Shown: positions 1 to 8,681, counted from the stretch's first letter. The stretch: 64,000 nucleotides of DNA from an uncultured Verrucomicrobiota bacterium (GCA_903953565.1 CAJBKE010000037.1:112001-176000); one strand, 5' to 3'. The notes: generated by a model not told the origin, from the letters alone. Program-made: numbers and translations.

Positions 1-672
1 CTCGATGGTATGGGCGATAAACCCGACGTCGGTTACGTCCGCATGCTCGGTGCCGAGGGTATTCTTTCGCAAAAGCCCGACCTCGTCCTTGTCTCTGGCG
101 AAGCTGGCCCGCCGCCGGTGCTCGAGCAGATCCGTGCCGCGGGGGTCGATGTGGTGGTCATCCCCAACGGCCATTCCCTCGACAACATCGACGACAAAAT
201 CCGTGCCGTGGCCACGGCGACAGGGCGCACCGAGGACGGTGACAAACTCATCACGCGCGTCGAAGCGGATTTGCAGGCTCTCCGCGCTGCGACCACCGGC
301 AACGACAACGATCGACCGGGTGTCGTATTTCTTCTCGCCCGCCATACGGGCAGCCTCATGGCGGCCGGCAGCGACACGGCAGCGCATGCCATGATTGAAG
401 CGACCGGCGGCCGCAACATTTGCGCCGATTTTACCGGCTACAAACCGCTTTCGGCGGAAATTGTCGCCGCCGCCACGCCCGACTTTGTCATCGTCTCCGA
501 AAGTGTCGGCGGCAACGATACCGAATTGCTGGCCAGCGTTCCCGGTCTCGGTGCGGCGCAGACTGCGGGCGAGTTGCGTGTTATCCGTGTCAATGATGCG
601 GCATTTCTTGGTTTCGGTCCGCGCGCGCCATCCGCTGCCGCGGAAGTCGCCCTGGCCCTGCGCCAACCGTGA
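1..672 (+). CDS. hmuT: Haemin ABC transporter substrate-binding protein HmuT, 3' part
   Basis: This is the C-terminal part of a periplasmic binding protein of the haem/vitamin B12/siderophore class (PF01497 fold). The gene starts before the window; the frame is open from base 1 and ends at TGA 670-672. The visible part begins in the motif VGYVRMLGAEGILSQKPDLV, followed by AGPPPVLEQIRAAGVDVVVIP, a pattern I associate with HmuT haemin-binding proteins rather than FepB or BtuF. The protein would deliver haem to the permease encoded next. The stop codon overlaps the GTG start of the permease gene, so the three genes are translationally coupled. Haem as ligand is inferred from motif similarity; another tetrapyrrole or a siderophore is possible. 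Confidence 0.85.
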   Translation, partial: LDGMGDKPDVGYVRMLGAEGILSQKPDLVLVSGEAGPPPVLEQIRAAGVDVVVIPNGHSLDNIDDKIRAVATATGRTEDGDKLITRVEADLQALRAATTGNDNDRPGVVFLLARHTGSLMAAGSDTAAHAMIEATGGRNICADFTGYKPLSAEIVAAATPDFVIVSESVGGNDTELLASVPGLGAAQTAGELRVIRVNDAAFLGFGPRAPSAAAEVALALRQP

Positions 673-1706
673 ACCGCGCGCCCGATAACGATGTTCGCCG
701 GCGCGGCCGCCTGCGCCGACGACTGATTCTTCTCGGTGTTTTCTTTCCGGTTGTCCTTTTGACGGCGGCCGCATTGGGTGCGGTCAATATTGGCGTTGCC
801 GATCTTTGGCGCCTGCTCGTTGGATCGACGGATGTTTCCGAAATCCTGCGCGCGATTTTCTGGGATATCCGCCTGCCCCGCGTGCTGCTGGCCGCACTTG
901 TCGGATCCGCATTGGCTCTTGCCGGTGCGGGGGTCCAAGGATTGTTCCGCAATCCGTTGGCTGATCCGGCGCTGATCGGAGTCAGCGCGGGTGCGGCCCT
1001 CGGTGCGGTTCTTTGTTTCTTCCTCGGATGGCAGGGTGCGCTCGGCGGGTGGCTGTTGCCGCTGGCCGCGTTTGCGGGCGGCTGGCTCGCCGTTTTGGCT
1101 TTGGGTGTTTTCAACTCGGGTTTCGCCGGGGGAGGGACGGCCAAGCTCATCCTCGCCGGCGTGGCACTCAACGCCATGATCGGAAGCGTGCTCGGATTTT
1201 TTCTTTTTTCGGCAACCGACGATGCACTGCGATCCATGACCTTCTGGACGCTCGGTAGCTGCGCTTCGGCGCAGTGGCCGCAGGTGCTGGTCCTTTTTGT
1301 TTTTCTCGTTGTCGGTGGCTTCCTGCTTTGGCGGAACGCCCGCTTCCTCGACGCACTGCAACTCGGGGAAGATCAGGCGGCGCATCTCGGGGTTTCCGTT
1401 CCGCGTGTACGCAGGGAAATCATCATCGCCGCCGCCTTGCTGGCCGGGGCCGCGACCGCTTTCGCCGGCACAATCGGTTTTATCGGACTCGTCGCCCCGC
1501 ACATGGCGCGTTTGCTTCTCGGCAGTCTGCACCGCTTTGTCCTTCCCGCGTCGTTTCTCCTCGGCGGCATGCTCTTGGCCTTGGCCGACCTAGGATCCCG
1601 CACCCTGGTGGCGCCGGCCGAGTTGGCTGTCGGTATCCTCACCGCGGCGATCGGCGGGCCTTTCTTTCTCTGGCTTCTGCGGCGGCCGTCATCTTGGTCG
1701 GCATGA
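669..1706 (+). CDS. hmuU: Haemin ABC transporter permease HmuU (FecCD family)
   Basis: A 345-residue inner-membrane permease of the FecCD/BtuC family (PF01032). After a short basic N-terminus it has a series of hydrophobic segments, and the family signatures are visible: DIRLPRVLLAALVGSALALA near residue 60, GLFRNPLADPALIGVSAGAA near residues 95-115, and GTIGFIGLVAPHMARLLLG near residues 265-285. It forms the channel for the substrate delivered by the upstream binding protein, powered by the downstream ATPase. The start is GTG 669, overlapping the hmuT stop (GTGA). Its stop overlaps the ATG of the ATPase gene (ATGA). Length and topology match full-length family members. Confidence 0.92.
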   Translation: MNRAPDNDVRRRGRLRRRLILLGVFFPVVLLTAAALGAVNIGVADLWRLLVGSTDVSEILRAIFWDIRLPRVLLAALVGSALALAGAGVQGLFRNPLADPALIGVSAGAALGAVLCFFLGWQGALGGWLLPLAAFAGGWLAVLALGVFNSGFAGGGTAKLILAGVALNAMIGSVLGFFLFSATDDALRSMTFWTLGSCASAQWPQVLVLFVFLVVGGFLLWRNARFLDALQLGEDQAAHLGVSVPRVRREIIIAAALLAGAATAFAGTIGFIGLVAPHMARLLLGSLHRFVLPASFLLGGMLLALADLGSRTLVAPAELAVGILTAAIGGPFFLWLLRRPSSWSA

Positions 1707-2509
1707 TGAAGAAAAACTCTCCACTGCTTGTCGCCGAAAACGTGTCGCTGGTGCGCGATACGAGGAGCATCCTCGATGGCGTTTCTCTCGACGTGCGGGG
1801 CGGAAAATTGCTCGCGGTGATCGGGCCCAACGGTGCAGGCAAGTCGTCGTTGCTTTCGGTTATGTCCGGACTTTGGAAAGCGGATACGGGCCGTATCATG
1901 CTCGAGGGGCGCGACATCCGGGAATACACCGCCGCCGAGCGCGCGCGCCGCTGCGCGGTCATGCGCCAGGACAACTCGCGTCCATCGGGTATGACCGTGC
2001 TCGAAGCGGTCGAGATCGGACGACTCGCCCACGGATCGGGTGGCGACGAATCCGGCATCGTTGCCCGCGAAATGCTGCGTCGCATGGATCTCGAGGATAT
2101 CGCCCTGCGCGACTGCGCCCGGCTTTCCGGCGGGGAGTGGCAACGGGTGGCCTTTGCCCGGACCTTGGCCCAAGTCTGGAAGAGCGAAAATGGCGGTGTC
2201 TTGTTGCTCGATGAACCGGTTTCCAGTCTCGACCCTGCCCATCAGCACCACCTGCTGGGTTCGGCGCGTGAATTCGCGCGCGAAGGACATGCGGTTCTGA
2301 TCATTCTCCACGATCTCAATCTGACCGCACACTATGCCGATGAAGTTGTTCTGCTCGCGGGAGGATGCGTGCGCGCTTCCGGTGCCGCCGGTGACATCAT
2401 GCGACAGGAGTTGCTCAGCGAAGTCTACGGTTGCCGTGTTGTCGCGGTGGAAGACGCGGCGCGCGGAACACGCGCCTTGGTGAGTCTTCCGGGTCCGGTC
2501 CGACGCTGA
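1703..2509 (+). CDS. hmuV: Haemin ABC transporter ATP-binding protein HmuV
   Basis: A 268-residue ABC ATPase. It has Walker A (GPNGAGKSS, near residue 41), a Q-loop (MRQDNSRPSG), the ABC signature LSGGEWQRVAFART, Walker B GVLLLDEPVSSLDP and the switch histidine in ILHDLN. Length and motif wording match HmuV/FecE ATPases. The start is ATG 1703 (overlapping hmuU) or the next codon, ATG 1706. It would power haem import through HmuU at the cytoplasmic face. It is the last gene of the operon; a family A palindromic repeat follows 41 bp after the stop, in the convergent junction with pfkA. No Fur box can be judged because the operon promoter lies outside the window. Confidence 0.92.
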   Translation: MMKKNSPLLVAENVSLVRDTRSILDGVSLDVRGGKLLAVIGPNGAGKSSLLSVMSGLWKADTGRIMLEGRDIREYTAAERARRCAVMRQDNSRPSGMTVLEAVEIGRLAHGSGGDESGIVAREMLRRMDLEDIALRDCARLSGGEWQRVAFARTLAQVWKSENGGVLLLDEPVSSLDPAHQHHLLGSAREFAREGHAVLIILHDLNLTAHYADEVVLLAGGCVRASGAAGDIMRQELLSEVYGCRVVAVEDAARGTRALVSLPGPVRR

Positions 2510-2550
2510 TCTCATATCAGAGTTCCGAAGGTTTCAGACTTTGATCGGCA

Positions 2551-2659
2551 GGTGGATCGCGATGTCCCCATCGCGATTTACTGATCGAAATATCGCGCCG
2601 AACCGGAGTCCCGCAGGCGCGGGACGGAGATGGCCCATAGGCAAACGGCGCGATCCACC
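2551..2659 (-). repeat. Family A palindromic repeat, copy A1 (long form)
   Basis: A 109-bp element bounded by GGTGGATCGCG and CGCGATCCACC. Read on the minus strand it has a first hairpin (GCGCCG...CGGCGC) whose apex carries an extra block of about 40 bp, then a second hairpin (TCGCGAT-ggggac-ATCGCGA). It lies between the 3' ends of hmuV and pfkA. It is the same length as copy A3 and nearly the same sequence. Confidence 0.85.
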
Positions 2660-2692
2660 TACCAAACACCAAAAAACTTTGGGTGTTTCGTA

Positions 2693-3772
2693 TTACTCTC
2701 CGAGGAAAATGCCCAGTGCTCGGGCGTGGCGGAGGATCTGGCTGTCTTCCGAAACAACGCGGCGGCGATTGACCGCATCGGCGAGAGCGACATCGGTCAC
2801 CGATCCGAAGCGGTAGCTCACCATGCGTCCGAACATTCCGTCGGCCGCCAATTCCACTGCGCGAACTCCGAATTGCTGGCCGATGACGCGATCGAAGGCC
2901 CCCGGGGATCCGCCGCGCTGGAGATGACCGAGCACGCACGAACGTGTTTCGCGGCCGGTGCGCGTGGCGATGAGCGACTCGACGTAGGCGCCGATGCCGC
3001 CGAGACGACTGTCTCCGGTCGACGTTTGCCGGCGGATCTGGCGTCCTGTTTTGGCGCGCGCACCCTCGGCGACCACCGCGACGAGCGAGCGTTGTCCGCG
3101 GCGTTCGCCATCTTTGATGAACTTGGCCAACCGGTCGCCGTCGAAGGGCAATTCGGGAATGAGCGCGATTTCCGCGCCACCGGCCACGGCGCCGTGCAAG
3201 GCCAGCCATCCGGTGTGCCGTCCCATCACTTCGAGCACGAGCACGCGGCGGTGACTCTCCGCGGTGGTGCGCAGGTTGGCCACTGCTTCGGCGATACGGC
3301 TCACCGCGGTATCGAATCCGAAAGTGACGTCGGTCGATTCAAGATCGTTGTCGATTGTCTTGGGCACGCCGATGACCTGCATTCCGGCGCGGGCCAGATG
3401 TAGAGCGGTGCGCAGCGACCCGTCGCCGCCCAGCACAACAAGCGCGCCGACGCGGTTTTGTTCGAGGGTCTGACGCGCGGCGCGCAGCAATGGCTCGGGC
3501 AGGATGAATTGTCCGCCCGGCGTGCGGCGCGTTTGGAAACGTCCTTTGTTCGTTGCCCCGAGGATACTCCCGCCGGTCGATTCGATGCCCCGTGTGTTGG
3601 CCGGCGTGAGCAAGCGCCCGGCGGAAGGTTGAAGAAGTCCTTCGTAACCCTCGTTGAATCCGACCACCTCGAGATGGCGCTCGGCGGCCGCGCAGACAAA
3701 TCCGCGGATCACCGCATTGAGTCCGGCGCAATCGCCGCCGGCGGTGAGGATGCCCAGACGCGAGGCGGGCAT
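2693..3772 (-). CDS. pfkA: 6-phosphofructokinase
   Basis: A 359-residue phosphofructokinase that phosphorylates fructose 6-phosphate in glycolysis. Visible family motifs are GILTAGGDCAGLNAVIRG at the N-terminus, GGDGS at residues 115-119, PKTIDND at 137-143, TFGFDTA, MGRHTGWLAL and LGHLQRGGSP. Phosphoryl-donor determinants are mixed: Gly118 is the ATP-type residue, while Lys138 (PKTIDND rather than PGTIDND) is seen in PPi enzymes and in some ATP enzymes such as the trypanosomal one. ATP use is therefore likely but not certain. The frame is open further upstream, but ATG 3772 gives the conserved N-terminus. It begins 5 bp after the stop of the carboxypeptidase gene, so the two are probably co-transcribed. 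Confidence 0.93.
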   Translation of the reverse strand: MPASRLGILTAGGDCAGLNAVIRGFVCAAAERHLEVVGFNEGYEGLLQPSAGRLLTPANTRGIESTGGSILGATNKGRFQTRRTPGGQFILPEPLLRAARQTLEQNRVGALVVLGGDGSLRTALHLARAGMQVIGVPKTIDNDLESTDVTFGFDTAVSRIAEAVANLRTTAESHRRVLVLEVMGRHTGWLALHGAVAGGAEIALIPELPFDGDRLAKFIKDGERRGQRSLVAVVAEGARAKTGRQIRRQTSTGDSRLGGIGAYVESLIATRTGRETRSCVLGHLQRGGSPGAFDRVIGQQFGVRAVELAADGMFGRMVSYRFGSVTDVALADAVNRRRVVSEDSQILRHARALGIFLGE

Positions 3773-3777
3773 GACCG

Positions 3778-4704
3778 TCAGAGAGTCGAGCGTTTGCTGA
3801 TCGGGCGCCCTTCCGCGGACCAGCTTTCGTGCAAGCTCCAACCGCGTTGGATCAGGGCCATGCCTTCGCTGACGCGATCGTTCGAGCCGAGCAACACGAC
3901 GATGATGCGGCGCGGAATGGCAATCTTCTGCCCATTGCGTTCGACAGCTTCGGGCGGACGGTCCGCCGCCAGCACGATGCAATCTCCCGCCAATCGCGTG
4001 CGTCCGGTCTTCACCCCTTCGATACCATCGCGTCCGAGAAGCTCGTTCGTGTTGCGCAGGAGAAATCCGCGCGTCGTGCCGTCCACACCGGTGATGGAAA
4101 TTTCACGCTCGGGCTGGGACACGTAGAAATTGAAACCCGGATGCGCGTAAGCATAGCGGGTCAACCGCGCCAGATCCGCCGCCGTGGAGTGGGGCGGGGT
4201 TTCCATGTTGTCCAAACCGTGCGGGTTGAGAAAGAGCGTGCGCTTCATGCCGAGCTTGCGGGCCAGCGCGTTCATCTGCGCGGTGAAGTTGTCGACCGGC
4301 GAGAGGTTCCCCGAATTCGGCAATTTCGAACCGACATTCCAAGCCAGCGTATACGCGGCGTGGTTGTCCGAACTCATCATCGCGCTGTAGAGCAAATCGC
4401 GCAGCGAAACGCTCTCGCCCGGTTGCAATCCGCACGGATTGACCCCGCCGACGCCGGTGACCGCATCGGGCACGCTGACCGCATTGGCCAGCGAGGTGTT
4501 GGTCGCCTGCGCCCAATCGAGCACAACCATTGCCGCGGCGATTTTGGTCAGGCTGGCGATTTGGCGACGTTCATTGTCCTCGCTGCGTCCGAGAATATGA
4601 CCGGTATTATCATCAACGATGATCCAGCTCGAGGCGAGCGCGTGCGGCGCAGACCACAGAAGGAGCGGCAAGAGGATAAGGACGAAAAGTTTTCGCATGG
4701 GCAC
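3778..4704 (-). CDS. D-alanyl-D-alanine carboxypeptidase (peptidase S11, PBP5/6-like)
   Basis: A 308-residue exported penicillin-binding protein that trims the terminal D-Ala from peptidoglycan stem peptides. A signal peptide (basic MRK, hydrophobic core, cleavage near ALA-SS) covers residues 1-25. The three active-site motifs are present: SxxK as S51-LTK, SxN as SSDN, and KTG in GVKTGRTRLAG. It lacks the long C-terminal domain and amphipathic anchor of E. coli PBP5, ending soon after the catalytic domain. ATG 4698 is an alternative start. It is the first gene of a two-gene minus-strand unit with pfkA, and divergent from ribBA across about 80 bp. Confidence 0.9.
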   Translation of the reverse strand: MPMRKLFVLILLPLLLWSAPHALASSWIIVDDNTGHILGRSEDNERRQIASLTKIAAAMVVLDWAQATNTSLANAVSVPDAVTGVGGVNPCGLQPGESVSLRDLLYSAMMSSDNHAAYTLAWNVGSKLPNSGNLSPVDNFTAQMNALARKLGMKRTLFLNPHGLDNMETPPHSTAADLARLTRYAYAHPGFNFYVSQPEREISITGVDGTTRGFLLRNTNELLGRDGIEGVKTGRTRLAGDCIVLAADRPPEAVERNGQKIAIPRRIIVVLLGSNDRVSEGMALIQRGWSLHESWSAEGRPISKRSTL

Positions 4705-4783
4705 GTGACTGTCGAAGCTACCGGCCGGACGGCAAAAATCAATGCCTTCCGCCCGCAGCAGCCATTGCCCAAAGAGGGGACGG

Positions 4784-6004
4784 GTGCTTTACTGGAAGGC
4801 CGTGAGCAAAGCGTCCTTTGATTCCATCGAATCCGTCCTGCGCGATATTCGCGCCGGCAAAATGGTCATCGTAACCGACGATGCCGAGCGCGAGAACGAG
4901 GGTGATCTGGTCATGGCCGCGTCCAAGGTCACCCCCGAAGCGGTCAATTTCATGGCCAAGCACGGCCGCGGTCTCATTTGTGTCCCGCTCACCGAGGCGC
5001 GGGCCCGCCAACTCGGGTTGCAGCGCATGGTGGCGCACAACCGCGAATTGCATCGCACCGATTTCACCGTGTCGGTCGATGCCGCGCACGGCATCAGCAC
5101 GGGTATCAGCGCCCGCGATCGCGCCAAGACGATCAAGATCCTGGCCGGCGCCAAGAGCGTGCCCGGTGATCTTACCGAACCCGGACACGTCTTTCCCTTG
5201 CAAGCGCGCGAAGGCGGTGTGTTGCAACGTGCGGGCCATACCGAGGCCGCGGCCGATCTGGCCCGCTTGGCCGGCCTCGATGCCACGGGCGTGATCTGCG
5301 AAATCCTCAACGAGGACGGCTCGATGGCCCGCTTGCCCGATCTCCTCAAATTCCGTCGCAAGCACAAACTCAAAATGTGCTCGATCCGCGATCTCATCGC
5401 TTACCGCCGCCGCGGCGAGAAACTGGTCGAACGCGAACAATGCATCCGCATGCCGACCGATTTCGGCGAGTTCGACCTCTATCTTTACCGCTCGCTCACC
5501 GACGGTGCGCATCATCTCGCGTTGGTCCGCGGCAAGATCGACCCGAAGCAACCCGTGCTGGTGCGCGTGCACAGCGAATGCCTCACCGGCGATGTCTTCG
5601 CCTCGCGCCGCTGCGATTGCGGATCCCAATTGCACCAAGCCATGCGCCAGATCGCCGATCATGGATCCGGCGTGCTTGTTTACATGCGTCAGGAGGGACG
5701 CGGCATCGGATTGCCGGCCAAGATCCACGCTTACAAGCTCCAGGAGAAGGGCCTCGATACGGTGCAGGCCAACCAAAAGCTCGGTTTCCCCATGGACCTC
5801 CGCGAATACGGCCTCGGCGCGCAGATTTTGTCCGACCTCGGCGTGCGCAAGATCCGCCTGTTGACCAACAACCCGCGCAAAATGGTCGGACTGTCCGGCC
5901 ATGGTCTGGAAATCACCGGGCGCGTGCCGATCAAATCGACGCCCCACCGCCACAACGCCCGCTACCTGCGCACGAAAAAGCGCAAAATGGGCCACCTTCT
6001 CTGA
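4784..6004 (+). CDS. ribBA: Bifunctional riboflavin enzyme RibBA (DHBP synthase / GTP cyclohydrolase II)
   Basis: About 406 residues with two fused domains. The N-terminal domain makes 3,4-dihydroxy-2-butanone 4-phosphate from ribulose 5-phosphate (DDAERENEGDLVMAA, HGISTGISARDRAKTI, GHVFPLQAREGGVLQRAGHTEAA in sequence). The C-terminal domain opens GTP for the pyrimidine branch: zinc ligands in HSECLTGDVFASRRCDCGSQ, then RQEGRGIGLPAK and TNNPRKM. Together they supply both branches of riboflavin synthesis. The start is uncertain: GTG 4784 follows an AGGGG Shine-Dalgarno, while ATG 4742 and GTG 4802 are also in frame. ribH follows after 35 bp. I see no FMN riboswitch in the short upstream gap. 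Confidence 0.93.
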   Translation: MLYWKAVSKASFDSIESVLRDIRAGKMVIVTDDAERENEGDLVMAASKVTPEAVNFMAKHGRGLICVPLTEARARQLGLQRMVAHNRELHRTDFTVSVDAAHGISTGISARDRAKTIKILAGAKSVPGDLTEPGHVFPLQAREGGVLQRAGHTEAAADLARLAGLDATGVICEILNEDGSMARLPDLLKFRRKHKLKMCSIRDLIAYRRRGEKLVEREQCIRMPTDFGEFDLYLYRSLTDGAHHLALVRGKIDPKQPVLVRVHSECLTGDVFASRRCDCGSQLHQAMRQIADHGSGVLVYMRQEGRGIGLPAKIHAYKLQEKGLDTVQANQKLGFPMDLREYGLGAQILSDLGVRKIRLLTNNPRKMVGLSGHGLEITGRVPIKSTPHRHNARYLRTKKRKMGHLL

Positions 6005-6039
6005 TTGCCGCGCGCCCCGCGATTGCGTCATAAGAAATC

Positions 6040-6534
6040 ATGTCCACGAAGCTCCCGACCCGTCCGCCGAAGCTCCATTCGGTGAGCGCCCCGCGTTTCG
6101 CCATCGTGGCCAGCGAATACAATCCCGACTTCGTGCAGGCGCTGGTCAACAACACGTGCAAGGAACTTTACCAAATCGACGAGAATAGCCAGATAGACCT
6201 CTTCGGCGCCCCGGGGTCGTTCGAGATTCCGGTCATCGCCGAGATGGTCGCCTCGAGCCACCGCTGCGATGTCATCATCGCCCTCGGTCTCATCATGCAG
6301 GGAAAAACGAAGCACGCCGAATTCATCGCGCAGAGCGTGAGCCACGCCCTGCAACAAATCGCGCTGAAGCATTCCCTGCCGGTCATTCATGAAGTCCTGC
6401 TCGTGGCCGACGAAAAAGAAGCGCGCGAGCGCTGCATCGACAAGGAACTCAACCGCGGCCTCGAAGCGGCCCGCGCCGCCTTCGCCATGCTGCGCGTGAA
6501 GGAAAAACTCAAAAACAAATCCCAGCCGCGCTGA
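6040..6534 (+). CDS. ribH: 6,7-dimethyl-8-ribityllumazine synthase
   Basis: A 164-residue lumazine synthase, the penultimate enzyme of riboflavin synthesis, normally an icosahedral or pentameric cytoplasmic assembly. Visible motifs are FAIVASEYNPDFVQALVNN near the N-terminus, VPGSFEIP-type APGSFEIPVIAE in the middle, and the ligand-binding loop, here GLIMQGKTKHAEFIAQSV, where the usual form is GxVIxGxTxHxxxIxxxV. The histidine of the loop is kept. It is in the order ribBA-ribH-nusB, a common arrangement. nusB starts 13 bp downstream. Confidence 0.92.
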   Translation: MSTKLPTRPPKLHSVSAPRFAIVASEYNPDFVQALVNNTCKELYQIDENSQIDLFGAPGSFEIPVIAEMVASSHRCDVIIALGLIMQGKTKHAEFIAQSVSHALQQIALKHSLPVIHEVLLVADEKEARERCIDKELNRGLEAARAAFAMLRVKEKLKNKSQPR

Positions 6535-6547
6535 AGGCACACCGTTC

Positions 6548-6976
6548 GTGAGCAAAGAAAACCGCCGCCAAGCGCGCATCCAGGCCGTGCAACAACTTTA
6601 CGCCCGCGAAATGCGCGGCGTGCTCGCGCCTCCGCCCGATGATCCCGTCGTCGCCGATGCGATGGAATCCGAACTCGTGCCCTTCGCCCGCGAGCTGCTC
6701 GACCAGTCGCTCGGCCGATTGACCGAGATCGACGCCCTTCTTGTCGCCGCGTTGCAAAATTGGGATCTGCGCCGTCTCGGTGCGGTCGATCGCGCCATCC
6801 TCCGCCTCGCTGTGGCCGAGATGCTGACCTGTCCGAACATTCCTCCGGCCGTGACGATCAACGAGGCCATCGAGATCGCGCGCAGTCTGGCCTCGGCCGA
6901 ATCCGCCCGCTTCGCCAATGGCGTGCTCGATCGCGTACGCAAGGAAATCGGGCGCGATTCGCACAACGCTTCCTGA
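6548..6976 (+). CDS. nusB: Transcription antitermination factor NusB
   Basis: A 142-residue all-helical RNA-binding protein that works with NusE (S10) on boxA RNA during rRNA transcription. It has the expected N-terminus (NRRQARIQAVQQLYARE), the central LVAALQNWDLRRLGAVDRAILRLAVAEML and the C-terminal TINEAIEIARSLASAESARFANGVLDRV. The start is GTG 6548. The gene follows ribH and lies 2 bp before ftsY. A candidate boxA in the rRNA leader at the right end of this window would be a natural target. Confidence 0.93.
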   Translation: MSKENRRQARIQAVQQLYAREMRGVLAPPPDDPVVADAMESELVPFARELLDQSLGRLTEIDALLVAALQNWDLRRLGAVDRAILRLAVAEMLTCPNIPPAVTINEAIEIARSLASAESARFANGVLDRVRKEIGRDSHNAS

Positions 6977-6978
6977 CC

Positions 6979-7830
6979 ATGGCGGCCGGCTTTCTCCGTG
7001 CCATCGCGGAACGTTTCCGCGGACGTCCCGTTGATTGGGAGGAACTCGAGTCCCTCCTGCTGCGGGCCGACCTCGGGGTGAAAACCACCATGCAACTGGT
7101 CGCCTCGCTACAGGCCGTCACCGGATTCTCCGCGACCGCCGATGAGGTCGAGCGCGAGGCGCGGACCGAGCTGACCAAATTGCTCCCGCCTCCCTTTCCG
7201 CCGCTTCTTCCCTTGCCGGATCGTCCGCGCGTCATCCTCATCGTCGGCGTCAACGGCACGGGAAAAACCACCTCGCTGGCCAAATTGGCCGCCATGCTCC
7301 GGCGCGAGGGACGTTCCGTGGTCATGGCCGCGGGCGACACCTTCCGCGCGGCCGCCATCGAGCAGCTGGCCGCGTGGGGAGAAAAGATGAAAATTCCCGT
7401 GGTCCGCGGCGCCTACCAGGGTGATCCCGCCGCGGTTTGCCATGATGCTCATGACACCGCGGTGCGAGAAAAAGCGGATTACCTTCTCGTCGACACCGCG
7501 GGACGTTTGCACACCAAACACAATCTCATGCAGGAATTGTCCAAAGTGAAACGTGTGCTCGGACGTCGCGATCCGGAAAGCCCGCATGAAATTCTCATCG
7601 TGCTCGACGCCACCACGGGTTCCAACGCCCTCGAGCAGGCCGCGCAATTCCAGGCCGCGTGCGGTTTGACCGGCGCGATTCTGACCAAGCTCGACGGCAG
7701 CGGCCGCGGCGGCATGGCCGTCGCCCTGCAGCAGGAACTCGGCGTGCCTGTGCGCTTCGTCGGCACGGGGGAGAAAGAGGCAGACTTCGCGCGGTTCGAT
7801 CCGAAAGTCTTCGCCGCGGAAATGTTTTGA
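6979..7830 (+). CDS. ftsY: Signal recognition particle receptor FtsY
   Basis: A 283-residue SRP GTPase that docks the signal recognition particle at the membrane. It has an N-domain (VDWEELESLLLRADLGVKTT) and a G-domain with GVNGTGKTTSLAKLA (G1), AAGDTFRAAAIEQL (G2), LVDTAGRLHTKHNLM (G3), and TKLDGSGRGG (G4). The wording of G3 and of LDATTGSNALEQA marks FtsY rather than Ffh. The acidic A-domain of E. coli FtsY is absent, as in many bacteria. The frame is open further upstream over nusB, but ATG 6979, just after the nusB stop, fits the N-domain start. Confidence 0.93.
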   Translation: MAAGFLRAIAERFRGRPVDWEELESLLLRADLGVKTTMQLVASLQAVTGFSATADEVEREARTELTKLLPPPFPPLLPLPDRPRVILIVGVNGTGKTTSLAKLAAMLRREGRSVVMAAGDTFRAAAIEQLAAWGEKMKIPVVRGAYQGDPAAVCHDAHDTAVREKADYLLVDTAGRLHTKHNLMQELSKVKRVLGRRDPESPHEILIVLDATTGSNALEQAAQFQAACGLTGAILTKLDGSGRGGMAVALQQELGVPVRFVGTGEKEADFARFDPKVFAAEMF

Positions 7831-7854
7831 GACCAAGCCCGGGATTTTTCCGTA

Positions 7855-7920
7855 GGTAGGGCGCGACGTCCCCGGCGCGCCGGTTCGGGCGCGCGGCGGG
7901 TCCGGAGGCCCCGCCCTACC
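7855..7920. repeat. Family B palindromic repeat, copy B1
   Basis: A 66-bp imperfect palindrome with outer arms GGTAGGGCG and CGCCCTACC and a GC-rich interior. It lies 8 bp before family A copy A2 in the spacer after ftsY. A shortened copy (B2) sits in the same position relative to A6 near 33.67 kb. Confidence 0.65.
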
Positions 7921-7928
7921 TTGCTAAA

Positions 7929-7994
7929 GGTGGATCGCGCCGTCCCGGCGCGATATTTCAATCCGGAAATCGCGATGGGACATCGCGATCCACC
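7929..7994 (+). repeat. Family A palindromic repeat, copy A2 (short form)
   Basis: A 66-bp element with arms GGTGGATCGCG and CGCGATCCACC. It contains two inner hairpins, TCGCGCCG-tcc-CGGCGCGA and ATCGCGAT-gggac-ATCGCGAT. It lies in the convergent junction between ftsY and the minus-strand gene ending at 8001. Confidence 0.9.
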
Positions 7995-8000
7995 CGGGCG

Positions 8001-8525
8001 TCACTGCCCGCAGTAATGCAGGCTCACGCGACGCATCTTGTCGTTTCCCTTCTGCGCCGTGTAGTGCACTAGCCGCAGGGAGACGAAATTCTGCGGCCAC
8101 ATCCATGCCTTGAGCGTGTGCCGCAATCCGTTCTCGTTCCCGTTCTCGTCGGCGAAGAGTCGTCCGGGTCCGTATTTTTTATCCGCTTCCCGTTTGATCG
8201 TGGCAACCCACGCCGCGACTTTGGTGTCATCCCATTCCTCGCGATCGTATTGCAGTTCCACCTCGTTCAGTCCGCCCTCGGAAAAATAGAAAAGCGTGCG
8301 CTTGAGTCCTTCCTGCACGATGCCCGTCACGACGAGCACCTCGCGCTGACCGGCGCTGCGTTCCTCCACCACTTTGGCTTTCGCCTTGGTCACGACTTGT
8401 TTGATCCGGGCGGTCGGTTCGCCCCACTGCATTCCGAAAGGCGCTTTGATTTCCTGCTGCGCGGACGCCGGCACGGCAGCCATGAACATGGCCGGCAAAA
8501 TCAACAGGATGGGGCGGAAAGGCAT
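8001..8525 (-). CDS. Exported protein of unknown function
   Basis: A 174-residue protein with a clear signal peptide (MPFRPILLILPAMFMAAVPASA, cleavage before QQE). I do not recognise the mature domain. It starts APFGMQWGEPTARIKQVV, reminiscent of small periplasmic proteins in which a short conserved GWG-type turn precedes helices and strands. The rest is mixed charged sequence with two late cysteine-free strands and a single terminal Cys (LHYCGQ). No lipobox is present. It is likely periplasmic. The gene is alone; its 5' neighbour on the same strand is the C39-like peptidase gene, 263 bp away. Confidence 0.7.
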   Translation of the reverse strand: MPFRPILLILPAMFMAAVPASAQQEIKAPFGMQWGEPTARIKQVVTKAKAKVVEERSAGQREVLVVTGIVQEGLKRTLFYFSEGGLNEVELQYDREEWDDTKVAAWVATIKREADKKYGPGRLFADENGNENGLRHTLKAWMWPQNFVSLRLVHYTAQKGNDKMRRVSLHYCGQ

Positions 8526-8681
8526 GGAGGCGGCGGTTCGGGTTTATTTCCTGACCCGCTAATTTTATGCCGAAACAGGTCCCAAGCAAACTCAGTCGCA
8601 AGGGCCTCTTCCAGAGCAAGACCCTGCGCCGGGATGCGCCCAGCTTCCACGGTTGACCAACCGTGAGGGGAGAGCGACTGC

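Noticed and set aside
438..1532. A 364-residue minus-strand frame opposite hmuT/hmuU
   Set aside because: It is low-complexity, very polar and lies fully antisense to two certain genes.
4705..4783. FMN riboswitch upstream of ribBA
   Set aside because: The spacer is under 80 bp, too short for an RFN element, and none of its conserved strings is visible.
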